In this document: positions 46,428 through 55,570 of the stretch, in pieces | Position numbering within the stretch: the first letter of the stretch is position 1 | Layout of the letters: every line of letters starts with the position of its first letter | Assembly (NCBI GenBank): GCA_033398695.1 | Contig: CM065802.1 | Coordinates: 150,088,096-150,152,095 of the forward strand | Length of the DNA stretch: 64,000 nucleotides | From: Orobanche coerulescens | Taxonomy: Eukaryota; Streptophyta; Magnoliopsida; Lamiales; Orobanchaceae | Direction of reading: 5' to 3' | The notes under the pieces: model-generated | The model's input: the letters and a program-made list of their open reading frames with translations, nothing else | The model's database searches: none | Told to the model about the DNA's origin: nothing | Translations under genes and position numbers: made by a program

Positions 46428-47440
46428 ATGAAGAAACAATTGAAAAGGGAGAAACGCCCTAGGAGCACCGAGTTTGATGCCTCGCTATTTGATTCTTCTG
46501 AACCTCATGAGGTATTTCTGAAAATTATGCCTCAAGAACAAGTTAGGGATTGTTATTACTTTAATTTTCGTAACATTGAAGGGTTAGTATTAAATATCGG
46601 GAATTTTTCACAAAACTTGGTATTGAAAAATTTGTTGGGTGTACAGAAGAGATATACTCAAATCTCTTGCATGAATTCTACATCTTCGGTATTGCACTCA
46701 ATGGTACAAGTAACTCATTTGTTTGTTTCATTTGAGCTATCGAAGGATTTGTTTGGATTGAGTAATGAAGGTTTTGTGTGTTTCGTTAGAGCTAATGATA
46801 ATGATGATATTAATGACTTAGATATACAAGAATTTCTTAGTTCAAAGGCCGACATTGATATCACTGATGACGTATTCGAAACAATGATTTTGAAATGGAT
46901 ATTCATTTGTTATTATTTGTATTAAAAAAATGCTTAATGCCGAAGGTTAATACGCAAAATAAGCTTGTTGGAGTCGATAAACAAGTAGTGTATCGTGTTT
47001 TGCATGACGAGTCGATTAACTTTGCTATCATTGTGTATACATGGATACTTGCTAAAGCTGAACTCGTCCGATCAATGAAGTAGACTTCTCGTACAAGGAA
47101 GGCTGCAATGCCTTTTGCATCTATCCTCACGGCGATCTTCAAATATCATCAATAGAACTTGTCTAAAGATATAGCCGTTCCTGTCTCTAGAGGTCATGAG
47201 ATCTCGAATTCGTCGCTCAAAACAATGCACTATTTTGAGACTTTGGACCGAGGATGGGTTCTTTTCTCATATCTAAAAAAAGATGACCGGGTCCACAATG
47301 GGACAAGAATGTCGACTTCTGAGGAAAAGATTACTCGGCAGTGTCCAGAAACCCTGAGAGAATTGCAAATTAGTTCGTTTGTTCGTAAACCGCAATCTAA
47401 GGATAAAAGGACGATGGGTGAAGAATCAAGTAATGAATGA
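46428..47440 (+). pseudogene. Extra 3' ORF of Copia-2 (putative plant transposon protein)
   Basis: Lies between pol and the 3' LTR, where SIRE-type elements carry an additional, env-position ORF. The first part (46428-46925, KKQLKREKRPRSTEFDASLF) reads cleanly. After a frame change the second part (46895-47083) holds LMPKVNTQNKLVGVDKQVVY and VLHDESINFAIIVYTWILAK, which resembles a domain annotated in plants as 'putative plant transposon protein'. A third part (47159-47440) is basic and ends MGEESSNE. No signal peptide or clear membrane span, so it does not look like an envelope protein. Function unknown. A dyad array and TTAAAAG upstream may be its own promoter. Confidence 0.6.
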
Positions 47441-47981
47441 AGACGACCTAATAGTCCGAATGCATAGTCTTGATTAAAATCAAGTTGAAATACATTATGA
47501 TAATCGAGCTCTCCTGACGGAAGTTAAGGAAGCTAAGGAAGAAATCCACTCAGTCAAAATCTCCTTGAAGCATACATTCGTTTCCCCAATCCCTTGTTTT
47601 CATTCTATTCCTCCTCCTCAAACCCAAATCCTTAAACTCGTGATTCGATAATTATTTAAAAATTGTGTTTATTTATTGCATTTCGGTTTCTCGCATATGA
47701 TTAACATCTTTTTCTAAGTGTTAGCTTCTAACTTAAAATTTAAGCTATGAGCTATAAGTTGTTTTGTTGCAGACTTCATGGGGAGCATTGTATCGCTCTA
47801 ATTAACCTTTTTACTTTGACAAAAAAGAGGAGATAAACTACAAAATTTTTGGTATGATTACAAAAAGCTTACAAGACTAACGTGATCGAACAAAGTACAT
47901 ACGTTTTGATTCAAATATATTTTGCATCAATTTTTGCAAGTAGTTTTTATAAATATTTGTCATCATCAATAAGGGGAAGAT

Positions 47982-48795
47982 TATTGAACAAATCAATTTC
48001 GATTATATATTTTCTAAAAACAACATTTAGTAACAAAATATGAAGACTATTCTAGACAAAAACGACACGAATTGCATCAAAGTAGAAGTCTACAATCAAC
48101 ATAAACTAGCGAACTCTATGCAGGTGCAATCGCGCACGCTATAAGGCTCCGTAAGGCTAGTATTTAAGGCCAGTAATGCACGCAACCTGCTACTTCGAGT
48201 TTCAACATACATTCATCTAACGCATGCTACCATGTAAAATAACGCATGCTAAAAAGATCAAGTCATATTATGAATCAATACAGAAAGGTCTGAAAATAGA
48301 AGCAACTAGCGAACACTATATTATTATTCTAGCGCATGCTATTTAAGAATATCTAACGCATGTTATGAATATCAGGACATGTTAAGGAATCTGTACAGAA
48401 AGGTTTAAAAATAAAAGCAGATAACACACGCTATGTGGTTACTCTAAAGCATGCTAAACATGCTTAGTTAACGCATGCTAAAGACTAGTTTTAGCACACA
48501 CAAAAGGTTTGAAATCCTACCATTGATCATATATCCATTGGATACCTTTTCAACACAAAAATCTTGTGAAATCTAGAAAGTAAAGATTGACTAACTAAAG
48601 CATTCTATGAAGGATGATTAACACACACTAAGTTCAAGTTTTATCCATTGGACAAATACTTTAAATAACAAGACCCTTTCTTTTCAAAGTCAAAAGTGAA
48701 GATGCTTGACTACACCGATAACGTACGCTGAAGTGATGTATTAGTGCATGCTAATAATGCCAGATGACAAGGGATCAAGTCTTGCTTAATAAAAC
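47982..48795 (+). mobile_element. Copia-2 3' LTR, interrupted by the MULE
   Basis: TTTGTCATCATCAATAAGGG then GAAGA is the SIRE-type polypurine signature; the LTR begins at about 47982 (TATTGAACA, a mutated TGTTGAACA). It carries a dyad array and is cut by the MULE at 48796. Only 15 further bases (53621-53635) may continue it on the other side. Confidence 0.65.
48218..48755. repeat. Degenerate dyad array in the Copia-2 LTR
   Basis: TAACGCATGCTA-like copies at 48218, 48240, 48307, 48330, 48354, 48422, 48444, 48469 and 48719. Neighbours are 22-25 bp apart. The GCATGC core is the Copia-2 version of the motif. Confidence 0.85.
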
Positions 48796-48853
48796 TGGAT
48801 TACTAAACACCGCCCTAAATTACTAGACACCGCCCTAGAATATTACCTTTTTG
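48796..48853 (+). repeat. MULE left terminal inverted repeat
   Basis: Contains an internal direct repeat, TTACTARACACCGCCCTA-like, twice in tandem. Matches the inverted right end with a few differences. Confidence 0.92.
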
Positions 48854-49027
48854 CCCTTAATTCATATTAATCAGATTTAGGATCCTAATTTGACAATACT
48901 TTTCTCTCTAAACAACCCACCCGACGCAGCCGCAACGCAGCCACACCACCGCCGCGAAGCCGCCGTCCGCCGCCATAGCACCGCTGCATAGCCGCCGTCT
49001 GCCGCCGCATCGCCGTCGTCCGCCGCC

Positions 49028-50019
49028 ATGACCGGAAAAGGAAAAGCTCTGGTAACTATTTTTTTTTCGTTTTACTGTTTCATTGGCCGCGGCCGCCGTG
49101 CCGGAGTGCACGGCAGAGGCCACGGCCGTTATTTTGTGACAGGCGTCCGATGATGATGCCTGGCCATGGCACAGGCGTCTGCCGATTCCGCCTGTCCATG
49201 GCGCAGCGTCCCACGGCGACGCCACTGTCGGCTATGTCCACGGCGAACGCCCAACAGGCTCAAAGGCGTCCAGATCGGACGCCTAGCTTGAATAAGTCTT
49301 GCTGGACGCTTGAACCATGGAAGTAGCGTCTGCATCGCACTGTGCCATGGTTCAAGCGTCCGTCTGACGCCTTGATCATTTTGGAAAAAATAAATTTTTC
49401 AATTAATAATTAATAATGTGTATTCTTTATATGATTATTACTTATTAGTTGTATTGTTTGCTAAATGCAGATGAGAGGAGGAGCGGGCAAATCTATGCCG
49501 CTAGTCACAGAGTTGATGGGTTCTGGAGCGCATCACACCAGAGCTCGTGGTGTTTATGCTTCCATTCGTAGACAGCGGGAGGCAGAGCATAGGGGATTCG
49601 AGGACGTACCTTATACTGATTTTGGTACTGAGGATTCGAGCGAGTATTATTCGCACGATGAGGCCGACGATCAGGAGGGCGGTGATGATTCTTCTTCATT
49701 TTCGTGCCGGGTTCGGAAGGGGAGAGGGGGGAGGTTTGTGACTTCTGGGTCTACCAGTAGTAAACGGCGTAGGGCAGAGGATGAGACATCTTGGATGGTT
49801 TCTGAGGAGATGCCTGGTGGCCCTATCGACGACAGCGTTATCCCGAGTTTCGGTGCGTATTTGGACTGGAGATATGAGAGGTTTGCTGAAGTGTCACACC
49901 AGGACTGCTGCTTGTTAGAGCTTGAGTCAGTGGCGCTCAGTGATGTCACCCTCTTTAGTGAGTCGGATCAGTGGGACTGGGTTATCCCACCTGACGGACG
50001 CCATGTTCAGACATATTGA
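49028..50019 (+). CDS. Small MULE-borne gene, possible plant-mobile-domain leader
   Basis: Exon 1 is 49028-49051 (MTGKGKAL, donor GTAACT). The intron 49052-49470 ends TGCAG, and exon 2 starts in phase at 49471 and stops at 50017-50019, giving 190 residues. The middle is acidic and Ser/Gly-rich; a segment MPGGPIDDSVIPSFGAYLDW resembles the leader of plant-mobile-domain (MAIN/MAIL-type) proteins, but the folded domain that should follow is absent, so the gene is probably truncated where it runs 38 bases into the end of the OTU gene. The frame is open and both splice sites are canonical. The family assignment is tentative. Confidence 0.5.
49140..49375. repeat. Left subterminal CCATGG/GGCGTCC minisatellite of the MULE
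   Basis: Degenerate units pairing CCATGG with GGCGTCYG or its inverse CRGACGCC, about eight in all. The same units are in the intron near the right end (53090-53345). Confidence 0.85.
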
Positions 50020-53000
50020 CTCCCCGTTGATTTCTGCGTTCGTTGAGCGGTGACATATCATGGAATCTAAACCAGATACTCGCTATGGGCGGTACAGGAA
50101 AATTAGGCATTAAATCTAGACGAATAAAATGTTTGTACGTATCTCCTAAATGACAAATGACAATCTCTTGGATAGGCCGTGTTGCCGTTGAGGGTGCTTT
50201 CAACGTCAGCACAGTGAGACATGCAAATAAAGATCTACCGTTTCCGAATCCGAATAGTATGACAGCGGCATTGAATATAGTAGCAATAGGGAACAAATCT
50301 TCAGCAACAGCCATCCAATGATCCGATCCACACACACCACCATCCCATGTAATACGTCGAACCTCATGTTCAATCCCATCATAGTAGATCGATCGGTAGA
50401 GTGTACAGTTAGCCATAATTTCATTTGCAATGCATACACGTACAATACGCCATTTATCTTGATCGCCAAATATGTAGTCGGCGATAACACGAAATCCACA
50501 ATTACCGTCTCCGGGGACATCGAGATAACCTTCAACAAACGGCAAAATAATTCCCGGTATCTTGTCGATATGGTGATAGTTACCAATCTCCACTCGGTGG
50601 TGTCCATCTGCAAACACATATTCAATATATTACATATTATCGAAATAATATCATACTTAAAAAGATAGAACTCATTGATAAACTTCAAAAAATAATACAT
50701 CTACAATATATTAAAAGAAATATAAAAATTCAAAAGTCAATTTACATACTGGATTTTTTTATTTTTGTTCCTAACGTTTTTTATTTAACCTGTAACATAT
50801 AAATATAAAAAATTAGTCAAGAAGACTATTTTTATTTTTGTTTCTAATAAAAATTATCTTTTTATTTAACATGTAATATATAAATATAAAAAGATTAGTC
50901 AAATATTATGATAAATATATTGAAAAATACATAAGTATCCTAGTCCAATATAAAAAAAACACATATTCAATATATTTCATATTATCGAAATAATATCAAA
51001 CTTAAAAAGCATATCACGAGTATTAATAAATTTGTTCATACCTGATGAAGAGGCATTGTGGACTGATGCAGAAGAGCTGCGGCCACGGCCACTGGATGAG
51101 CGGGAACAACCACGACCCCTTTGGCTATACTCCCAACCACTAAGATCGCGTCTAGTCGATGAACTTCCTCTTGGTCGGCCCTTAACTGCCGTATTCACTT
51201 GTGGTTCAACGTAACGCGTTTGATCAGGGTGAAGATGATAGTGGATCATAAGTGATACGTTACAGACAACTGCAGGATTGCTCTGTCTGACCTCATCGAC
51301 AAGGGCCTGAAAGCACCGCTGGTCCTCCGATTCAGCACCGGTAGAAGGATCGACAAATTCGGTCGTGTCCACACCATCACTAATAATAAGTGTTTGCCAA
51401 AATATGTGAAGACGACTAACACTGCATGGGGTCCGCGATTCCATAAGTCTCTTGAGCTCACACGCACAGGGAATCTGATGGGTGGTTTGGAGTGCACAAC
51501 CGCAACGATGGTACACTTGATCACTTAATTCTCTCATACGTGTCAATTCATTCGACAGTAACCGCAGACAATGATGGGAAACACGACAGCGCAAGTAGTT
51601 GAACGGAAAACCAGAATACACCACGGCTGTACGACACCTAGACTGTTCAGGTGTGTATCTGATCTGCGTAAGTTGTGATTCAATCCCCTGGTTCACTTTG
51701 GTCCTGACGGTATCGAGGGCTCCGGTGGAAGAATTAAGCCATTGCTTTAACTAGGCATGTGCACTCTCAACTCTACAAGTGGTTGTGTTTCCAAAATGAA
51801 GCACTTTATTCGTCCACGCAACAACGAACATCTCCTTGTATTTTAGCCATGTACCCTCAACGTAGGATATCACCTTAGGATTCCATCTCCATGTATCCTT
51901 CATGAGTTGCACCGCTTGATCGTATTCCTCTTCGGTCGCCGCTTCCATGATTTTCTTCCATTTCCCATTTTTAAACCTTTGGCCCATTTTTTTATCTTTT
52001 CCAGAAATTCTGTAGACCTTGTCTTCAACATCCTTATTAATATGCCATGTGCAAAGCAAGTGGGCACTCTGTGGAAATATCTCTTCAATAGGACGCATCA
52101 ATCCCAACTCGCGATCCGTAACAATAGCCGTCGGATGAACATCAAACCTAAGCAAAATTTTCAACTTCTGTAACACCCACGCATAGCTCGATTCGGTCTC
52201 ATCATTCATAATTGCATAGGCGATTAGGAAGTTCTTGTTACATGGAGTCATCCCGACTATCTCGAGAAATGGCATCTTATACTTATTCGTTTTGTAGGTG
52301 GAATCCATGCCAATGAACCATCTGTAGGTCCGGATTAAGTTGATTGATGTTGGATGTGCCATGAACACGTGGGTAACAGCATTTGTATCCGGGTCGGCCT
52401 GCGTCCAATGTATGTAGTTATTCGTCACAGCCAAATGGTGAAACTGATCGACGACATCTCTTTCTTCAAAATCATGCTTCCTCAAGTGGTCTCTATAATT
52501 ATAGATATGTCGTCTAGTCAGTTTGTCCTCGGAAAATTTATTCTGAATGGCCGCCAAGATGGCACACGGCTTGGCTTGAGCAGCACTCATCTCATGAACA
52601 ACTTGTTTGGCCGATTTACTCAGTCCACTCATTTGACGATGCCCCTCCGGATAAACAATAAATGAGTGATTGTGCATACCCTTACTCCGAGAGATCGGTT
52701 TGATTATCCAACCACTCAAGTCATGCAATTGTTCGGCCTTTATCTGAAATGTACACTTGCATACTTTCGTCTTTGTGTCCTTTCGAACAGCGACATCCAA
52801 ATCTATTAATAACCCTCTGTACCGTTCACCACGATTACATCTCAATAGCTTTGTCTTTCCTTTATTCTTGTACGATGAAATGATCAACTCGAAACCAATT
52901 TGAAGAGCAATTTTTTCGCCCAACCAATCGCATCACAATCACTAGCGAATATTTCGTCATTAACGAAATAACCACTATAATCAACGCCGTCACCTTCAAA

Positions 53001-53397
53001 TTCTTCCAATATAACCTGAAATTTTTAATTGACAGAATGTTAATAATAATACCAAGAATATTATTATTTAAATTTAAAATCAGGCAAAAAAAAGGGTCCA
53101 GGCGTCCAAAAATTACGCCTGGACCATGGCCGAAGCGTCTGGCTTGGACGCCTGGCCACGGTACAGGCGTCTGAATCGGACGTCTAGCCATGGTACAGGC
53201 ATCTGAATCGGACGTCCGGACCATGGTTCAGGCGTCTGGTTTAGACGCCTAGACCTAGGACGGAGCGTCCGCACCAGATGCCTGTACCATGGTCTAGGCG
53301 GAATCTGGGGACGCCTATACCATGGAACAGGTGGAATATTCAGATGCCTGCGTCATTTTCTCCGAAAAATTACCTCCATATGCGAATTCTCTTCCAT
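49982..53397 (-). pseudogene. MULE transposase with SWIM-like motif and C-terminal OTU protease
   Basis: Three exons on the minus strand: 53397-53374 (MEENSHME), 53015-51042 and 50607-49982, with phases that agree (GAG|GTT; G|AT giving Asp). Exon 2: N-terminal DNA-binding region, MULE DDE core with GMDSTYKTNKYKMPFLEIVG (about 52298) and IVTDRELGLMRPIEEIFP (about 52100), LLCTWHINKDV, then a Cys/His motif CGCALQTTHQIPCACEL (about 51460) of SWIM type, and a Ser/Arg/Gly-rich linker. Exon 3: an OTU-type cysteine protease, VPGDGNCGFRVIADYIFG with the nucleophile Cys and HFIRL with the His. The OTU part may remove ubiquitin. Breaks: one base missing in an A-run at 52909-52914, and a TAG at about 51750. 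Confidence 0.85.
53090..53345. repeat. Right subterminal minisatellite of the MULE
   Basis: Nine or so units such as ACCATGGTACAGGCGTCTG and AATCGGACGTC, lying inside intron 1 of the transposase gene. Homologous to the array at 49140-49375. Confidence 0.88.
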
Positions 53398-53552
53398 TTT
53401 CGTAGTTGTCGATGATATTGATGATGTATATTTGATTGTGTGTTCTGTAGAATAAATGAAAAATTGTTTCTAAATTTCAATTCGAAAAACTTGAGCTTAA
53501 AGATTTTGGTGTGGTGTGGTATTTAGAAATAATGAAAGATTTTGAAATAGAC

Positions 53553-53611
53553 AAAAAAGGTAATCTTATAGGGCGGTGTCTAGTAATTTTGGGCGGTGTT
53601 TAGTAATACCC
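53553..53611 (-). repeat. MULE right terminal inverted repeat
   Basis: Inverse of the left repeat; outermost bases GGGTATTACTAAAC on the minus strand against TGGATTACTAAAC on the left. Confidence 0.92.
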
Positions 53612-53635
53612 TAATAAAATAATACCCACAACTTT

Positions 53636-54093
53636 TGTAACACCCCTAAAGCCATCTGAAAATATTACAGCAGCGTGGGCCCCGAGACGGAACCTACAAG
53701 GCTAAAAGACAGTTTTACAAACATTTCAAATACGCCTAAGCGGCAATGACGATAATATCTTTTAAAATATTCAAAGACTTTGTAAAATCTATTTATCAAT
53801 ACCATCGTAAAATCTTATTTGGAATTACAATGGCAAAACGTAAAAACTCAACAGTTTCAAAAGTATATGTTAAGCCACCGCTTGAACGTATCGACAAAAT
53901 AGTTTAAAAACGATTTTCCAAAATAAACCCATGTTCGTAAAATACTAGCAAGTCATTTTAAAACACTCTCACATATAACAAATAGGTAAAAATACTTTTG
54001 CAGCGGAAAAATGACAACTAGCCAAAGTACTCAATTCACAAACACACGCCATAAGCAGTATCCTCTGGGAAGCTCCTCTCTTCACGACCTCTA
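53636..54093 (-). mobile_element. Chromovirus LTR fragment (LTR-7), inverted
   Basis: TGTAACACCCCTAAAG is the reverse of the family LTR end; on the minus strand the family hairpin (GGTTCC GTCTC GGGGCC) and CTGCTGTAATATTTTC precede it. It is cut at 54093 by the Tat-2 LTR. Confidence 0.72.
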
Positions 54094-55033
54094 TGTTGTT
54101 ACCAAAAATATTATTCGGAATGATTTGCTGGATATGGCTACGGGTGAGTAACAAACAAAATGCAAGAGCACGTCCGATGGAATGAAAATAACACAAGATT
54201 TGCCGGGGTTGTTAGTCTCGGGCTTGAATGCTCTCGCGAGATATTATTAATAATAATAATAATAATACTTTAGAGTACAACTATTAATGTTAGAGTACGA
54301 TTACAATGAGTGTAATGACCCTAGTTATCTAGATATTGAGTGCTGATGATTTCCGGAAGAACCAGAGTTAATGCTCTGTGAGTTCTTGTTACAAAGATGA
54401 AGTGTTATTTGTATTTTCAACTGTAGGATTCGACTGTTTTCACTATGTTTTCGCTGTCCCTTCCCAAATGCTGGAAGTCTCCTATTTATAGAAGAGGAGG
54501 ATGTTGGGACATCTTAATCCCAAACGAGCGATCGCCTTTCTTGTATTAAATTAAATGGGCGATCGTCTCAGAACATGGGTCAGTTTCCTTAAAGTCCGCA
54601 ACCACTACTGGTAGCCAGGTGTGCGAACCAATGAGAAGACAACATGCGCCTCGTGTCGCCGTCTTGGGAGGTCCCACCTAGGACCTTTCGGTGGGTCTGT
54701 CGGTAGGTGAGAGGCTGTCCTTGTCACCCACAACTGATGATGGGCTGGAGTCAAAAAGCATTTTTCTGCGGCGCCGTTTGCGGGTCTGCACGTGGGCCTT
54801 CATCCCGAGATTCAGTCTTCGTAGACTTGATAGATGTTTGGCTTTACACATGGCCCAAGACGATCGTCCTTGGTCAAGCACTAGGGACGATCGCCTTGTA
54901 AGACCATTGCTAGACACTTGAACTTGATATGACACGTTCGTTTGGCAAGTCTGCCTTGGTTTATTTGATACTGACTTTGGTCGCCCGGCCCTTGTGCCGA
55001 TCGCCGCTGAGGCGTATTAATCGCCGCACAACA
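54094..55033 (-). mobile_element. Tat-2 3' LTR, complete, inverted (940 bp)
   Basis: Left edge TGTTGTTACC and right edge CGCCGCACAACA are the reverse of the Tat-1 LTR ends. A polypurine tract (inverted, ATTGCCCCCCAGC) follows at 55034-55046. The inverted TATA box is at 54483. An (AAT)n run lies at about 54247-54268. It lacks the 113-bp duplication of Tat-1. Confidence 0.88.
54483..54490 (-). promoter_or_regulatory. TATA box of the Tat-2 LTR
   Basis: TATAAATA on the minus strand within TCCTATTTATAGAAG. Confidence 0.7.
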
Positions 55034-55407
55034 ATTGCCCCCCAGCTCGCGCCTATGTTAAATATGTGGGGTGAGGTGGTTCTTCTGGCGATCACTTGAA
55101 TTAGATGAGCGACTCATCACTTTTTGGAACAGACGATCATCACTCGAGCGGACTTTGATTTTGAATTTGGACGACCTACTCGGTCGCTGAAAAGAGCGGG
55201 AAGTGAAAGCTATCTTGAAATGTCACTGGGGCACGCATCGCGTTCCTGTTGGGGGAGTCCTACGGTTTCTGTCAGACTTAACTTCAAGCGTGCCCTCGAA
55301 ACTATGCGCACGCGGGATTCGAGTGCAGCATTAAATGCGGACTATCCGACCTTTGCGCTTCGGCCCTTAAAGTTTTGTTTATTTGCCCACAAGACCCTGA
55401 TCTCGCC

Positions 55408-55413
55408 TATAAA
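55408..55413 (+). promoter_or_regulatory. TATA box of the Tat-2 antisense ORF
   Basis: CGCCTATAAACC, 163 bases before the ORF ATG; matches the position and sequence in Tat-1. Confidence 0.6.
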
Positions 55414-55570
55414 CCGGGTTAAGGTTTCTGGTTTATAACCCATTTGCACTTTGCCTGAGAAGAAAGCAACACTGGATTCCTCTAAAGATTTGAGTTGCCG
55501 AGCGTCGTTCGACTAGACTTTTTAGGTAAGAAGAAAGCCTTTTTTATCTTCTTCCTTTCTTTTTCTGAAG

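Larger units (their letters stand above)
48796..53611 (-). mobile_element. Complete MULE DNA transposon with two genes (4816 bp)
   Basis: Inverted ends of about 58 bp match: ATTACTAAACACCGCCC, then AATTACTAGACACCGCCCTA, then ATTACCTTTTT, at 48796-48853 and, inverted, at 53553-53611. The flanks are the 9-bp target duplication TAATAAAAC/TAATAAAAT (48787-48795 and 53612-53620; one mismatch). Inside are a minus-strand transposase-OTU gene and a small plus-strand gene meeting tail to tail, each starting close to its own end. The one frameshift and one stop found suggest fairly recent decay. Confidence 0.92.

Noticed and set aside
46428..46925. Host gene candidate
   Set aside because: Its place between copia pol and LTR, and the frame-shifted continuation, indicate an element ORF.
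49028..49140. CpG-island promoter of a host gene
   Set aside because: The GC-rich stretch lies inside the MULE between its TIR and first intron.
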